Shown here piece after piece: positions 16,410 through 27,050 of a stretch of DNA of 64,000 nt. Within the stretch, counting starts at the first letter, position 1. Every line of letters starts with the position of its first letter. Under the pieces are notes generated by a model. It was not told where the DNA came from. It worked only from the letters and a program-made list of their open reading frames with translations, and searched no databases. Made by a program: the position numbers and the translations under genes. The stretch comes from an uncultured Granulosicoccaceae bacterium (GTDB lineage: Bacteria > Pseudomonadota > Gammaproteobacteria > Granulosicoccales > Granulosicoccaceae). The stretch is from positions 62,001-126,000 of the forward strand of contig CALISD010000023.1 of NCBI GenBank assembly GCA_938041955.1, written 5' to 3'.

Positions 16410-16883
16410 ATGGAATTCGTCATTTCAACACTGACACCCTGGCACTGGTTAACTCTTGGTGTTTTGTTTTTCGCTATTGAGTTGTTCGCACCGAGCACAT
16501 TTTTACTCTGGCCAGCCGTTGCTGCGATTGGCACCGGATTAATTACCTGGCTGAGTCCACTGCTCGGATGGCCTGTCATCAGCTGGCAATTACAAATCGC
16601 ACTGTTTGCAGTACTGGCAATCATTGCCACGTTATTCGGTCGTCACTTCTTTAAAAACAACCTGAACAAAGAGTCCGCCTACCCTACGCTCAACCGCCGT
16701 GGTGAGTCAGTTAAAGGTCGTAGAATCACTTTGACAGAACCCATTGTAAATGGAGTAGGCAGTGCAACGATTGATAACACGCGCTGGCGCCTGGTCGGAC
16801 CAGATACACCAGCAGGTTCAAATTTAAGAGTTACCGGAACCGATGGGGCATCACTTACCGTAGAGCCCGTCAACAGCCAGTAG
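16410..16883 (+). CDS. NfeD-family membrane protein
   Basis: This 157-residue protein has two or three membrane helices in the first half (about 12-30, 32-52, 60-80) and a C-terminal OB-fold-like NfeD domain. The latter includes RRGESVKGRRITLTEPIVNG and TRWRLVGPD. This short NfeD1b-type form, without the ClpP-like protease domain, normally pairs with a stomatin-family protein, as it does here (YbbK/YbbL in E. coli). The OB domain is thought to contact the SPFH partner. It ends 24 bases before the convergent anti-sigma kinase gene, and I see no strong terminator in that gap. Confidence 0.88.
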   Translation: MEFVISTLTPWHWLTLGVLFFAIELFAPSTFLLWPAVAAIGTGLITWLSPLLGWPVISWQLQIALFAVLAIIATLFGRHFFKNNLNKESAYPTLNRRGESVKGRRITLTEPIVNGVGSATIDNTRWRLVGPDTPAGSNLRVTGTDGASLTVEPVNSQ

Positions 16884-16906
16884 TGCAATCAACAGAAGAG
16901 AAGTCG

Positions 16907-17461
16907 CTAGTTGGTGAGCTCAGCAGACGTGTTAGAGGTACCGACCACACTGGTGCGACGATCATCGTCGTATGCATCAAACTCAATCACAATGCAATTG
17001 CCACTGCCTACATGAGTCATTGATGCACAAAGGCTACTGACTATCAGTAATCCCCGACCATATAGACTTAAATCTGCTGTGGACTCAGCAAGTGGATAGA
17101 CATCAGTAGATTCAAAGCCGGCACCGCTATCTTGCACCGCAATCTGTATCGAACCAGGGCTGAGTTTCTCCAGTGTGATTGATATCCAGCCATTTTCAAG
17201 CTCATTGATTCGACGCTCACGTTCAAGCAGATACAAAGCGAAGCCCTCAGGGCTGTCTTTAATTTTTGATTTCAGACCCAACACGCCGTGATCAATCGCG
17301 TTGGTGACTATTTCGCTCAATACGACTTGTAACTTCGAATTGGGATAGCTTAGCTGGCTCTCGCTACAGATTGCGCGCGTCAGGTCGGTAACAAGGTCAG
17401 CGTCAGCGAGTTCCTGATTCTCATAGCGCCAGAAAATCGTTTCTGTGGCGAGATTTAACAT
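16907..17461 (-). CDS. Anti-sigma-factor-type serine kinase (RsbW/SpoIIAB-like ATPase)
   Basis: This 184-residue GHKL-type ATPase domain stands alone. The N box is VVLSEIVTNAIDHG (Glu50, Asn54, Asp57-His58), G1 is VQDSGAGF (Asp111, Gly113, Gly115) and G2 is YGRGL. In this family the protein phosphorylates a STAS-domain antagonist and may bind a sigma factor. An extra helix of about 25 residues, including LLERERRINELENG (78-91), lies between the N and G1 boxes. I associate this with the kinase ends of SpoIIE-like response-regulator phosphatases. The STAS gene lies 18 bases upstream and is its likely partner. The controlled sigma factor or downstream target and the PP2C phosphatase are not in the window. 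Confidence 0.83.
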   Translation of the reverse strand: MLNLATETIFWRYENQELADADLVTDLTRAICSESQLSYPNSKLQVVLSEIVTNAIDHGVLGLKSKIKDSPEGFALYLLERERRINELENGWISITLEKLSPGSIQIAVQDSGAGFESTDVYPLAESTADLSLYGRGLLIVSSLCASMTHVGSGNCIVIEFDAYDDDRRTSVVGTSNTSAELTN

Positions 17462-17479
17462 GCTGGTAAGGGCCCGTCA

Positions 17480-17794
17480 CTACTGTCGAATGGAGAAGAG
17501 CTTGTCAAAATTCGCTATCGTCAATACGCGCATTACATCAGGGCTGGGCTTGACCAACAATACAGTGGCAGCACGGCCGACATGCTCTCTCAGCATTAGC
17601 AACATACCCAGTGCACTGCTATCCATGTAGTCAGTTTCACTAAGGTCAACGTTGACTGTGACACTCTTGTTCTCAATGCCGCTAAAAGAAGCTTTGAAGC
17701 TGTCATAGATCCGATAATCGAACCTTCCAGCAACAGAAACTGTCACTTCCTCACCACTGTCTGATTGTTCTGAAACTACACTCACTTTCACCAC
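17480..17794 (-). CDS. STAS-domain anti-sigma factor antagonist
   Basis: This protein of about 104 residues is a single STAS domain with the signature YMDSSALGML. Ser60 corresponds to the phosphorylated serine of SpoIIAA/RsbV. It should bind the adjacent kinase when unphosphorylated and release the target of that kinase. Several GTG codons cluster at the start (17794, 17791, 17785). The GAGG at 17795-17798 is too close for the first, so the GTG at 17785 is a good alternative. It lies upstream of, and is co-directional with, the kinase gene, so the pair forms a small operon. Confidence 0.87.
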   Translation of the reverse strand: MVKVSVVSEQSDSGEEVTVSVAGRFDYRIYDSFKASFSGIENKSVTVNVDLSETDYMDSSALGMLLMLREHVGRAATVLLVKPSPDVMRVLTIANFDKLFSIRQ

Positions 17795-17845
17795 CCTCGT
17801 GGACTACTAAAAACACCTCAATCATTTCAATACGAGGTGCATCCA

Positions 17846-17865
17846 CGCGTTGTCTAAACAACGCG
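17846..17865 (-). terminator. 8-bp hairpin between tadA and the STAS gene
   Basis: CGCGTTGT pairs perfectly with ACAACGCG around a CTAA loop. It lies 75 bases beyond the tadA stop and about 50 bases before the STAS start, in a minus-strand transcript. There is no T-run, so it could be a leader structure of the STAS gene rather than a terminator. Confidence 0.35.
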
Positions 17866-17940
17866 GTAATGACAAGGTAACGACAGTCGAGCCTTAAACC
17901 TTTATTTGTTGGTGATAAGAGTGTGAATTAAGAATGTGAG

Positions 17941-18423
17941 CTACTTATCTACTCTACGGCTTTTGAAAAAACTCTGAATCAACTGCCTGCATTCGCCCTC
18001 TAGCACCCCGCCGATCACTTCAAGTTTATGCACATGGGTCATTTCTGCGAAATAGTTCACGGAGCCAGAGGCCGCTCCCGCCCGTGGTTCCGGTGCACCG
18101 TAAACAAGACAATCGACACGCGCATGAAGCAATGCACCAGCACACATGAGGCACGGCTCTACTGTGCTGTAGACGGTACAACCCGGTAGTCTGTAGTTTC
18201 CAAGCGCCTTTGAAGCGATACGCAGCACATTGACCTCAGCGTGGGCAGTGGGATCGCATGCTGTGATTTGTGCGTTACCTGCCCGGGCTATTATTTCTCC
18301 ATCTCGAATCACAATGGCACCCACTGGAACCTCTTGCAATCGAGCTGCTTCATTGGCGAGCTCGAGCGCCTGCCGCATGTAAGCGTCGTGCTGTGCAGCA
18401 ACTTGCGGTAACTCATCAGGCAT
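17941..18423 (-). CDS. tadA: tRNA adenosine(34) deaminase
   Basis: TadA deaminates adenosine to inosine at the wobble position of tRNA-Arg(ACG). The protein has about 160 residues. Zinc ligands and the catalytic glutamate are clear: His61-Ala-Glu63 (TAHAEVN) and Cys91/Cys94 (VEPCLMC). Residues NYFAEMTHVHKLEV and the C-terminal FFKSRR helix match TadA rather than other cytidine deaminases. I take the ATG at 18423, preceded by AAGAG at nine bases; a TTG form from 18444 is possible. The strong pnp terminator lies upstream, so tadA has its own promoter in the short gap. Confidence 0.93.
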   Translation of the reverse strand: MPDELPQVAAQHDAYMRQALELANEAARLQEVPVGAIVIRDGEIIARAGNAQITACDPTAHAEVNVLRIASKALGNYRLPGCTVYSTVEPCLMCAGALLHARVDCLVYGAPEPRAGAASGSVNYFAEMTHVHKLEVIGGVLEGECRQLIQSFFKSRRVDK

Positions 18424-18478
18424 AAAAAATAACTCTTGAACCAATATTCAAGTCCGGTTTCAGGCAAATATAACAGAC

Positions 18479-18504
18479 AAAAAAATGGGCCGATTCGGCC
18501 CATT
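18479..18504 (-). terminator. Rho-independent terminator of pnp
   Basis: AATGGGCCG and CGGCCCATT form a 9-bp stem with a 3-base loop. On the minus strand it is followed by a run of seven T. It lies 27 bases beyond the pnp stop codon, ending the rimP-to-pnp transcript. Confidence 0.9.
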
Positions 18505-18531
18505 CCTCTACAAACTAACTACCTTACCGAA

Positions 18532-20646
18532 CTAGCTTGGCGTAGGCTCAGTCGGAGCCTCATCTTCAGCGACGGCTTTCATGCTGAGTCTGATTCGGCC
18601 TTGCTTGTCTACTTCCAGTACTTTGACTTTGACCATCTGGCCTTCACTCAATTCATCAGCCACGTTCTGGACGCGTTCTTCAGAGATCTGAGAGATGTGA
18701 ACCAAACCATCTTTGCCTGGCAAAATATTTACGAACGCACCAAAGTCCATAATCTTCTGTACTTTACCTTCGTAGATAGTGCCCACTTCAACGTCTGCGG
18801 TAATCTGTTCAATTCGACGTTTAGCTTCTTCACCTGCAACACGATCACTCGACGCAATCTTGATCGTACCGTCATCACCGATATCGATAGTGGCACCAGT
18901 CTCTTCAGTCAGCGCACGAATAACTGCACCGCCTTTACCGATGACAGCCGCAATCTTTTCCGGGTGAATTTTCACTGTGATAAAACGCGGCGCATGCTGT
19001 GACAACTCTTCACGAGGAGCCCCGAGTACCTTGTTCATCTCACCAAGAATAAACAAGCGACCTTCTTTGGCTTGCTCAAGCGCCGCTTCCATAATTTCAC
19101 TGGTGATACCGTCAATCTTGATATCCATCTGCAGCGCAGTCACACCACCATCTGTACCAGCTACTTTGAAGTCCATGTCACCCAGGTGATCTTCGTCACC
19201 AAGAATGTCACTAAGCACCGCAAAACGGTTGTCATCTTTGATCAGACCCATTGCAATACCTGCAACCGGTGCTGACAGAGGAATACCTGCATCCATCATC
19301 GCAAGACTGGAACCACAAACACTTGCCATTGAGCTTGAACCGTTTGATTCAGTAATTTCTGAAACAATACGTACCGTGTATGGGAAGGAATCTTCATCAG
19401 GCATCACTGCCTGCACACCGCGTTTCGCAAGCTTACCGTGACCAATTTCACGACGCTTTGGAGAACCAACAAAGCCGGTTTCACCAACACAGTAAGGAGG
19501 GAAATTGTAATGCAACATAAACGCATCACGTCTTTCACCATCAATCGCATCGATGATTTGAGCATCACGGGTGGTACCCAATGTCACGGCAACGATCGCT
19601 TGCGTTTCACCACGTGTGAACAAGGATGAACCGTGTACGCGAGGAAGCAAACCTGTCTTAACAGAGATAGGTCGAACGGTACGAGTATCACGACCATCAA
19701 TACGTCTTTCACCAGCCAGTATTCGACCGCGTACCAATGCTTTTTCAAGTGCGGAAACTTCACCAACAACATCAGCTGCTTTCGGAGAGTTTTCATCTTC
19801 AGAAACCAGCGCCGCTTTTGCAGCTTCCTTTACAGCAGCCACTTTAACCTGGCGTTCCATTTTGTCAGCAACGCTATACGCTTCAGCCAAACCGGCTTCC
19901 GCTTGTGCTGCAACTTTGGCCGCAAGTGACGCATCCTTTTCAGGCTCACTCCAGTCCCACGCTTCGGCACCCACTTCTGCTGCAAGTTCAGAGATAGCTT
20001 GAATCGCTACCTGCATCTGTTCGTGACCAAACATCACAGCACCAAGCATGACATCTTCCTGCAGAACGTCAGCTTCTGATTCAACCATGAGCACAGCACC
20101 TTCGGTACCTGCGACAACAAGATCAAGCTTTGATTCTTCAAGCTGTGTTTTAGATGGGTTCAAAACGTAAGCACCATCAATGTAACCAACTCGCGCAGCG
20201 CCTATCGGCCCTTTGAAAGGCATACCGGAGCACGCAAGTGCCGCTGATGATCCTAACAGTGCAATGATGTCTGCCTGAATTTCAGGATCAAGAGACATTA
20301 CCGTTGGAATTACCTGCACTTCGTTGCGGAAGCCTTTTGGAAACAACGGACGCAATGGGCGATCAATTAAACGTGAAGTGAGTGTTTCACTTTCAGCAGG
20401 ACGACCTTCACGCTTAAAAAAACCACCAGGTATTTTACCTGCAGCATAGGTGCGCTCTTGGTAGTTAATCGTCAGCGGGAAAAAATCAGCGCCTGGTCTG
20501 ACTTCTTTCTTACCAACCGCCGATACTAAAACCACGGTATCGCCGATACTTATTTTTATAGCAGCGGAAGTTTGACGTGCAATTTCCCCTGTCTCCATGA
20601 TGACCTCTTGGTCGCCAAACATAAATTTTTTGATTACTGGATTCAC
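18532..20646 (-). CDS. pnp: Polyribonucleotide nucleotidyltransferase
   Basis: PNPase is the phosphorolytic 3'-to-5' exoribonuclease of the RNA degradosome. The 704-residue protein has two RNase PH-like domains (about 1-220 and 310-540), a KH domain ([20 protein letters not shown] split over the loop) and a C-terminal S1 domain ([18 protein letters not shown]). The catalytic region [20 protein letters not shown] is intact. The start is GTG at 20646 with AAGGA six bases upstream. It follows rpsO by 48 nt, the near-universal rpsO-pnp pairing, and is the last gene of the operon before the terminator. Confidence 0.97.
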   Translation of the reverse strand: MNPVIKKFMFGDQEVIMETGEIARQTSAAIKISIGDTVVLVSAVGKKEVRPGADFFPLTINYQERTYAAGKIPGGFFKREGRPAESETLTSRLIDRPLRPLFPKGFRNEVQVIPTVMSLDPEIQADIIALLGSSAALACSGMPFKGPIGAARVGYIDGAYVLNPSKTQLEESKLDLVVAGTEGAVLMVESEADVLQEDVMLGAVMFGHEQMQVAIQAISELAAEVGAEAWDWSEPEKDASLAAKVAAQAEAGLAEAYSVADKMERQVKVAAVKEAAKAALVSEDENSPKAADVVGEVSALEKALVRGRILAGERRIDGRDTRTVRPISVKTGLLPRVHGSSLFTRGETQAIVAVTLGTTRDAQIIDAIDGERRDAFMLHYNFPPYCVGETGFVGSPKRREIGHGKLAKRGVQAVMPDEDSFPYTVRIVSEITESNGSSSMASVCGSSLAMMDAGIPLSAPVAGIAMGLIKDDNRFAVLSDILGDEDHLGDMDFKVAGTDGGVTALQMDIKIDGITSEIMEAALEQAKEGRLFILGEMNKVLGAPREELSQHAPRFITVKIHPEKIAAVIGKGGAVIRALTEETGATIDIGDDGTIKIASSDRVAGEEAKRRIEQITADVEVGTIYEGKVQKIMDFGAFVNILPGKDGLVHISQISEERVQNVADELSEGQMVKVKVLEVDKQGRIRLSMKAVAEDEAPTEPTPS

Positions 20647-20694
20647 TTGAATTCCTTAGTTAGACCTTGTGAGTCATTGGATTACGAAGCACGA

Positions 20695-20967
20695 TTAACG
20701 GCGGAGGCCTAGTTTCGCGATAAGGTCCTGATAACGGCTCTGATCTTTGCGCTTCAGGTAGTCGAGCAACTTGCGGCGCTGGTTAACCATACGCAGCAAT
20801 CCACGTCGGGAATGGTGATCGTGTTTGTGAACTTTGAAATGTTCTGTCAGGTGCGTAATTCTTGCGGACAACAATGCAACTTGAACTTCCGGTGACCCCG
20901 TGTCCGAGGAGTCGCGCTTATGTTCGTCGATGATCTCCGCCGTTTGTTCGGCGTTTAAACAACCCAT
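20695..20967 (-). CDS. rpsO: 30S ribosomal protein S15
   Basis: S15 binds the central domain of 16S rRNA early in 30S assembly. The 90-residue sequence has the diagnostic [24 protein letters not shown] and RKLLDYLK segments. The N-terminus ([13 protein letters not shown]) is unusual in carrying a cysteine but has normal length. It lies between truB and pnp as in most gammaproteobacteria. A small hairpin 33-50 bases upstream of the start is a candidate element for autoregulation, which is known for S15. Confidence 0.97.
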   Translation of the reverse strand: MGCLNAEQTAEIIDEHKRDSSDTGSPEVQVALLSARITHLTEHFKVHKHDHHSRRGLLRMVNQRRKLLDYLKRKDQSRYQDLIAKLGLRR

Positions 20968-20999
20968 GATTCTCTACCTTAATGATAAAAGTAATGTGC

Positions 21000-21017
21000 G
21001 AATGCCGGTTGGCATTC
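21000..21017 (-). promoter_or_regulatory. Hairpin in the rpsO leader
   Basis: GAATGCC pairs with GGCATTC around a 4-base loop in the transcript upstream of rpsO. No T-run follows, so it is not a terminator. Its place about 33 bases before the start codon fits a control element for S15 translation, but that role is an inference. Confidence 0.4.
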
Positions 21018-21051
21018 ACGGTTAAAAAAACAAATATTGTACGTTACTATC

Positions 21052-22128
21052 TTATCCACCATTGCGCTCTTGCGGCAGTGGTCGATTCGGGTCAGCTTCT
21101 GCAGCGTTCCTGACCGCCTTGCTATTGGCCACCTTTTCATCGGCCCGCTTTTTATTGGCGGCCTTTTTTGCTGCAACTCTTTCGATATCTGCCTGTCTGT
21201 TGGCGGCTCTCTTTGCGGCTGCTTTTCCCGCCTCATCCGTCAACTGCCCGCCAATGAGACGAACGGTTTCCAGTTTGCCGTTGACGATTTTGCCAAGACC
21301 TAGAAACCGATCTTCTGAATTATAAACCCTAAAGAGCTCTTCGGGAGAATTTCCCTGAATCGCGTTAAAATCAGGCTTGGAGCCATTTTGATAGCGCAAA
21401 GCGGTTGATGCATCAATTACGAGTGGCCGCCAGTCTGAAATAACCTGATCTGTGGCCAGTAACAGCTCATCGACGTTAGTCGCTTTGTCGATATCTTCGA
21501 GTGTGAACATGGCCTGCCCGTCAAACGGCGACACAGCCAACCTGCGCAGCGTCGTCACATGCGCACCACAGCCAAAGTGTTCACCAATATCACGTGCGAT
21601 TGACCGGATATAAGTCCCTTTTGATACCCGAAGTTCAAGTGTAAACGTATCTTCAGAATAATCTGTGAGGCTTATGGATTTCACATTAATCGGTCTGAGC
21701 GCCAGCTCAACTTCCTTACCCTGGCGCGCGAGCTTGTAAGCTCGTACTCCCTCTTTTTTTATTGCTGAATAAATGGGCGGTCGCTGCATTTGCTCGCCAT
21801 GAAACGAAGCCACAGCTTCTGCCATTTGCTGATAAGTGATGTCAGGAACCTGCGCGCGGGTAAGCACTTCACCATCTGCATCTTCAGTATCTGTGGTTAT
21901 CCCTAACAGGGCCGTCACCTGGTAGGTCTTTTCAGCATCAAGCATGTAGCCGCACAGCTTAGTTGCCTCACCAAAGCATATTGGCAACATGCCAGTTGCT
22001 GAGGGGTCAAGACTGCCGGTGTGGCCAGCCTTTTTAGCGCCATAAAGCTTGCGCACCTGCTGTAAAACGCCGTTTGAGGTATAACCGGGCGGCTTGTCGA
22101 AAAGTAGCACTCCGTTCAAGTCGCGCAT
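21052..22128 (-). CDS. truB: tRNA pseudouridine(55) synthase
   Basis: TruB makes pseudouridine 55 in the T-loop of elongator tRNAs. The catalytic motif HTGSLDPSATG gives Asp41, and the later SKGTYIRSIARDIG and Leu-rich PUA-like region (about 250-295) complete the enzyme. The protein is 358 residues, longer than the 314 of E. coli. The extra C-terminal part (about 296-358) is an Ala/Lys/Arg-rich, probably helical and disordered tail. Such a basic tail could add RNA affinity but its role is unknown. It lies between rbfA and rpsO in the conserved order. The ATG at 22128 gives the standard N-terminus (RDLNGVLLFDKPPG). Confidence 0.96.
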   Translation of the reverse strand: MRDLNGVLLFDKPPGYTSNGVLQQVRKLYGAKKAGHTGSLDPSATGMLPICFGEATKLCGYMLDAEKTYQVTALLGITTDTEDADGEVLTRAQVPDITYQQMAEAVASFHGEQMQRPPIYSAIKKEGVRAYKLARQGKEVELALRPINVKSISLTDYSEDTFTLELRVSKGTYIRSIARDIGEHFGCGAHVTTLRRLAVSPFDGQAMFTLEDIDKATNVDELLLATDQVISDWRPLVIDASTALRYQNGSKPDFNAIQGNSPEELFRVYNSEDRFLGLGKIVNGKLETVRLIGGQLTDEAGKAAAKRAANRQADIERVAAKKAANKKRADEKVANSKAVRNAAEADPNRPLPQERNGG

Positions 22129-22171
22129 TACAAACGCCCCCGAATGAATTGTTTTTCAACCGTACTGAACA

Positions 22172-22603
22172 TTAAATATCTTTCTTGGTATCCGTCTCTG
22201 GCGCTGTCGTGTTAGTCGCCACGGCATTATCGATCAGGCCCGATAATTCCGAGCCCCTCTGTTGAACTTCGTCATAAAAGAACTTCAGCATCGGTGTAGA
22301 GCGCAAACGCATTCTGCCACCCAGGAGCTTACGTAAAAATCCGGCCCCCTGATTAAGCCCGTCGATCATTTCATCACGGGCGTTTCCACCTTCGCCTTCT
22401 CCTGCATCCTCTGCAGACGGGATCTCTACTGAAAGCGCTGACACGTACACCTTGGCGCTAGACAGATCTTTGCTCACCTCAACCCCTGCGACGGTCACCA
22501 TTTCAGGTATGCGCGGGTCTTTGAGCTCGTGTCTGATCAGTTCAGATAATTCTCTCTGAATCTGATCCGCAACCCGATAGCTGCGAGGGTAGTCTTTTGC
22601 CAT
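22172..22603 (-). CDS. rbfA: 30S ribosome-binding factor A
   Basis: RbfA binds the immature 30S subunit and helps late 16S rRNA maturation, mainly near helix 1. The 143-residue sequence contains the KH-type fold with YRVADQIQRELSELI, ELKDPRI and FLRKLLGGRMRLRSTP. The middle loop carries a short acidic/Gly insertion (SAEDAGEGEGGNARDE, about 82-97), and the C-terminus has a Thr-rich tail. Position between infB and truB is conserved. The spacing of 24 bases from infB implies co-transcription. Confidence 0.95.
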   Translation of the reverse strand: MAKDYPRSYRVADQIQRELSELIRHELKDPRIPEMVTVAGVEVSKDLSSAKVYVSALSVEIPSAEDAGEGEGGNARDEMIDGLNQGAGFLRKLLGGRMRLRSTPMLKFFYDEVQQRGSELSGLIDNAVATNTTAPETDTKKDI

Positions 22604-22627
22604 TGTATTCGTTCAGTGCGTTAACTC

Positions 22628-25387
22628 TTACAGAGTTCGCGCAACTTCCTTACGCTCAAATACTTCGATCTGATCACCAGCTTGAATATCAGTGTAGTTT
22701 TTAACACCGATACCACACTCTGTACCCATGCGTACTTCGTTGACATCATCCTTAAAGCGACGCAGAGACTCCAGTTCACCTTCGAATATCACGACATTAT
22801 CGCGCAATACCCGTATTGGTTCTGCGCGACGCACAACACCATCTACCACCATGCAACCTGCCACCTGATCAAACTTCGGTGAACGGAATACATCTTGAAC
22901 CTGTGCCAGGCCAATGATTTTCTCCTGAATTTCAGGCGGAAGCATAAGACCGGCAGCAGCCTTCACTCGATCAAGCACTTCGTAGATCACACTATCGTAG
23001 TGCAACTCAATATCCTGCTCCATGATCACTTTTCTTGCAGCATTATCTGCCCGCACATTAAAGCCAATCATCACTGCACTTGATGCTGCAGCAAGTTGTG
23101 CATCAGATTCTGTAATACCGCCAACACCGCCACCGATAACGCGAATACTCACTTCATCAGTGGTGAAGTTTTGCAGCGCATCGCGCAATGCTTCAAAGCT
23201 ACCCTGGACATCAGTCTTAACAACAAGGTTGAGCGTGCTCGCCTCACCTTGTTTGATTTGCGAGAACACATCTTCCAGTTTCTGCGGACGACGTTCAGCC
23301 AATCTCTGATCACGGGATTTGTCATTACGCAGGTCAGCAAGTTCACGAGCACCACGCTCATCCTTAGTGACCAACATATTTTCACCAGCATCTGGTGTGT
23401 TAGACAATCCAAGCACTTGTACTGGGGTTGATGGACCCGCAACTTCTACTTGTTCACCGCTGTCGTTAAACATCGCTCGAACACGTCCAAACTCTTTACC
23501 GCACACCATGATGTCGCCACGCTTCAGCTCACCTGCCTGTACAAGCACCGTTGCCACCGGACCACGACCTTTATCAAGCGTTGCTTCAATCACTACGCCT
23601 TCAGCGTAGCCTTCAGGGCGCGCTTTGAGTTCCATCACTTCAGCCTGTAACAACAAAGCGTCGAGAAGATCGTCAATACCCAAACCGGTAAGTGCTGATA
23701 CCGGGATAAACATCGTCTCGCCACCCCACTCTTCTGGGATGACATCGTGTTTGGACAGATCGTTTTTGACCTTATCCGGATCAACACCTTCTTTATCCAT
23801 CTTGTTGACAGCCACAATGATCGGAACATCTGCCGCACGAGAGTGCTGCACTGCCTCTATCGTTTGTGGCATCGCACCATCATCTGCAGCTACTACCAGC
23901 ACAACGATATCTGTCGCCTGTGCACCACGTGATCGCATTGAACTAAATGCGGCGTGACCAGGAGTATCAAGAAAGGTCAGTGCGCCTTTGTCATGTTCAA
24001 CGCTATATGCGCCAATGTGCTGGGTTATTCCACCCGACTCACCAGCGGCTACGCGGGTAGTTCGAATGTAATCCAGAAGGGATGTTTTACCGTGATCAAC
24101 GTGACCCATAATGGTCACCACTGGCGGTCTCACGACCTCATCGTCTGATGCACCATCATTGCCTGCAGCCGCTGCAACCAATCGTTGCTGCAACTCAAGC
24201 TCAAGATCATCGGCTGAAGTCATGATGGCGTTATGCCCCATCTCTTCGACTACTAATACGGCTGTATCCTGATCAAGTACCTGGTTGATGGTAGCCATCA
24301 CCCCCATACCCATCATGGTCTTAATGACCTCGCCGGCCTTCACAGCCATGCGGTTACCGAGCTCGGCTACGGTGATTGTCTCTGGAATATCAACATCATG
24401 GACGACCGGCGCTGTGGGTTTTGCAAACCCGTGCTTGGCTTCAATGTTATGCGCAAGCTCGCGACGACCGCGCTTCTCGCGCTTACCACCACGACCACCG
24501 GATACGCGTAATTCCTTACGTCCTCCACCCGCTTTACCACCACGGCCTCGACGACCGGGTCTACCACTATTTTCTGGTGGTGGCCCACTGTTGTTATTGC
24601 TGACAGCAGCAGGTTCGGGCGCAGCACGGCGAGCACTTCTGCGCGTCGCTTCCTGGGTACGAAGGAGTTCAGCATCCGCAGCCGCTTGTACTGCTCTTTC
24701 GCGAGCTTTACCGGCTTCTTCAACGCTTTGGGTTAGTTCCGCAAGCGCCGCTGCCTGAGCTGCATCTCGTGCAGCAGCTTCAGCATCAATTCGTGCTTTT
24801 TCAGCATCAGCGATAGCTTGCTCTTCAGCAATACGATCCGCTTCAACCCGAGCCGCCTCATCTCTGATGCGATCCGCTTCAGAGATCACTGCCTCTTCAG
24901 CTTCACGCTTAATGCGATCTTCTTCGGCTTCTTTATCAACCACTGGAGGCTCGACCACAGGAGCTGGAGCCGGTGCCGGGGCACAAACAGCTTCAGGCTC
25001 ACTCTTCGTCTCAGTGGGCGTCTCTTCTTTTTCAGCTTGCTTTTGACGAAGCGCCGTTTGGCGAATCATCTCTTCGCGCGCAGCATCGTCTCGCTTGGTG
25101 AAGGTTCGTTTGCCACGGGTTTCAACCGTGACCGACTTTTTACCTGGACCGCCGAGTTTAATCTCACCGCGTTTTTTACGCGTTAAGGTAATTTTGCTTG
25201 CACCAGCAGCTTTTTGCTCGCCGCCTTGTGATTGGCGCAAGAACATCAACAGCTGCGACTTTTCACTATCCGCAATCGTGTCTTCCGCTGCGCTTTTCTC
25301 TACGCCTGCGTCTTTTAGCTGTTGGAGCAGCTTCTCGACCGGTGTTCCCACCGTATCGGCCAGCTGCTTGACGGTCACTTCTGCCAT
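22628..25387 (-). CDS. infB: Translation initiation factor IF-2
   Basis: IF-2 is the GTPase that brings fMet-tRNA to the 30S subunit and promotes subunit joining. The 919-residue protein has the N-terminal IF2N domain ([11 protein letters not shown]), a long charged Ala/Glu-rich region (about 120-250) and an Arg/Gly-rich stretch. The G domain follows ([25 protein letters not shown]), then domains II to IV ending in [12 protein letters not shown]. The length is similar to that of E. coli (890). It lies between nusA and rbfA, separated from nusA by only nine bases. Confidence 0.98.
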   Translation of the reverse strand: MAEVTVKQLADTVGTPVEKLLQQLKDAGVEKSAAEDTIADSEKSQLLMFLRQSQGGEQKAAGASKITLTRKKRGEIKLGGPGKKSVTVETRGKRTFTKRDDAAREEMIRQTALRQKQAEKEETPTETKSEPEAVCAPAPAPAPVVEPPVVDKEAEEDRIKREAEEAVISEADRIRDEAARVEADRIAEEQAIADAEKARIDAEAAARDAAQAAALAELTQSVEEAGKARERAVQAAADAELLRTQEATRRSARRAAPEPAAVSNNNSGPPPENSGRPGRRGRGGKAGGGRKELRVSGGRGGKREKRGRRELAHNIEAKHGFAKPTAPVVHDVDIPETITVAELGNRMAVKAGEVIKTMMGMGVMATINQVLDQDTAVLVVEEMGHNAIMTSADDLELELQQRLVAAAAGNDGASDDEVVRPPVVTIMGHVDHGKTSLLDYIRTTRVAAGESGGITQHIGAYSVEHDKGALTFLDTPGHAAFSSMRSRGAQATDIVVLVVAADDGAMPQTIEAVQHSRAADVPIIVAVNKMDKEGVDPDKVKNDLSKHDVIPEEWGGETMFIPVSALTGLGIDDLLDALLLQAEVMELKARPEGYAEGVVIEATLDKGRGPVATVLVQAGELKRGDIMVCGKEFGRVRAMFNDSGEQVEVAGPSTPVQVLGLSNTPDAGENMLVTKDERGARELADLRNDKSRDQRLAERRPQKLEDVFSQIKQGEASTLNLVVKTDVQGSFEALRDALQNFTTDEVSIRVIGGGVGGITESDAQLAAASSAVMIGFNVRADNAARKVIMEQDIELHYDSVIYEVLDRVKAAAGLMLPPEIQEKIIGLAQVQDVFRSPKFDQVAGCMVVDGVVRRAEPIRVLRDNVVIFEGELESLRRFKDDVNEVRMGTECGIGVKNYTDIQAGDQIEVFERKEVARTL

Positions 25388-25396
25388 ATTTTGTCT

Positions 25397-26926
25397 CTAA
25401 TCCCCGCTAGCTTCAGCTCCCGCTTCAGCTGCCTGTTCCTCTTCCGTGAACCAGCTCTCGCGTGCCTTCATGATGAGTTTACCAGCGGTCTCTTCATCCA
25501 TCCCGTCGATAACCATTAATTCGTCAGTCGATAAATCTGCTAGATCATCAACTGTAATCACTTCGATCTCTGCCATTGAAACGGCAAGTTCAGCACTGAT
25601 TCCTTCCATCGCAAGTAGTTCGTCAGACGGATTCAGATTTTTAATTTTTTCTTCGGTAACCAGCGCCTGCGTTAACAGAACATCCTGTGCCCGACTGCGA
25701 AGCTCCTGAACCATGTCGTTGTCAAACTCATCAACGTCAAGCAGTTCCTGCTCCGGCACATAGGCTACTTCTTCTACACTGGTAAAACCTTCCTGCACCA
25801 GAATAATGCCCACTTCTTCGTCAACTGTTAGTTGCTCAACAAACTTCTCAACCAACACTTTTGCTTCTGTCTCGTTCTTTTCATCAGCAGCGCCCTCGTC
25901 CATCACGTTGAGAGTCCAGCCGGTAAGCTCACCTGCCAGACGAACATTCTGGCCACCGCGGCCGATCGCAAGCGACAGTTTTTCAGAGTCAACAATGATG
26001 TCCATACTGTTGTTGTCTTCATCAACAATAATGGATGCGACTTCCGCCGGCGCCATTGCGTTTATCACATACTGAGCCGGGCTTTCATTAAAGAGGATAA
26101 TATCTACCCGCTCACCTGCCAGCTCATTCGACACTGTTTGTACTCGCGAGCCACGCATTCCGACACAAGCGCCGACCGGATCAAGCCGTGGGTCATTCGA
26201 CACCACTGCAATCTTTGCGCGACTTCCGGCGTCACGTGCGGCACCACGAATTTCAATCACACCCTGACCTACTTCGGGTACTTCCAGCTTAAATAATTCC
26301 ATCAAGAACTCAGGAGATGTTCTGGTAGCAAACAATTGCGGACCATAAGCTTCTGGCTCTACGTCGCGAAGGTACGCGCGTAAGCGATCACCCGTTCGTA
26401 CCGCTTCACGGGGAATCATCTCTTCACGACGAATAAACGCTTCTGCGTTACCGCCGAGATCGATGTAAACACCGCCACGCTCCGTGCGCTTGACAATCCC
26501 CATGACCAGCTCACCGACCCGGTCTTTAAAAGCCTCTACTACCCGCGCACGCTCTGCTTCACGTACTTTTTGTACAATTACCTGCTTGGCGGTTTGCGCC
26601 GCGATCCTACCGAAATCAACTGATTCGATATCATCTTCAACCCAACCCCCTAATTCTATTTCAGGGTCTTCTACCTGTGCCGCAGACAAGGTTATCTGGC
26701 GAAGTGGAAATTCCTGCACCTCATCATCAGCTACAACTTCCCATCGACGGAAGGTTTCATAATCACCGGTCTCCCGGTCAATGTGAACACGACACTCGAT
26801 GTCTTTGCCGCTGCGTTTGCGTGTTGCAGATGCTAGCGCGGCCTCAAGGGCCTCGAATATAATTCTTTCTTCAACGCCCTTCTCATTTGAGACGGCATCA
26901 ACCACCATAAGTATTTCTTTGCTCAT
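25397..26926 (-). CDS. nusA: Transcription termination/antitermination protein NusA
   Basis: NusA binds RNA polymerase and nascent RNA to control pausing, termination and antitermination. The 509-residue sequence shows the N-terminal polymerase-binding domain, an S1 domain ([19 protein letters not shown]), two KH domains (AKIAVVSN and [16 protein letters not shown], then [13 protein letters not shown]) and two acidic C-terminal helix-hairpin-helix repeats that include LLAMEGIS and [15 protein letters not shown]. The two C-terminal repeats are typical of gammaproteobacteria. It follows rimP by about 120 bases and leads into infB. Confidence 0.98.
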   Translation of the reverse strand: MSKEILMVVDAVSNEKGVEERIIFEALEAALASATRKRSGKDIECRVHIDRETGDYETFRRWEVVADDEVQEFPLRQITLSAAQVEDPEIELGGWVEDDIESVDFGRIAAQTAKQVIVQKVREAERARVVEAFKDRVGELVMGIVKRTERGGVYIDLGGNAEAFIRREEMIPREAVRTGDRLRAYLRDVEPEAYGPQLFATRTSPEFLMELFKLEVPEVGQGVIEIRGAARDAGSRAKIAVVSNDPRLDPVGACVGMRGSRVQTVSNELAGERVDIILFNESPAQYVINAMAPAEVASIIVDEDNNSMDIIVDSEKLSLAIGRGGQNVRLAGELTGWTLNVMDEGAADEKNETEAKVLVEKFVEQLTVDEEVGIILVQEGFTSVEEVAYVPEQELLDVDEFDNDMVQELRSRAQDVLLTQALVTEEKIKNLNPSDELLAMEGISAELAVSMAEIEVITVDDLADLSTDELMVIDGMDEETAGKLIMKARESWFTEEEQAAEAGAEASGD

Positions 26927-27050
26927 AAGTAGCTATACCTTGCGCAAATCGCCTGTACTAATGTAACGAACATTCGGAGCATTGAACCTCTTTGTTCGGT
27001 GCCAATTTTTTTCGCAGAACTTAAGCCCTGTACCATCGAATCTACTCTCA

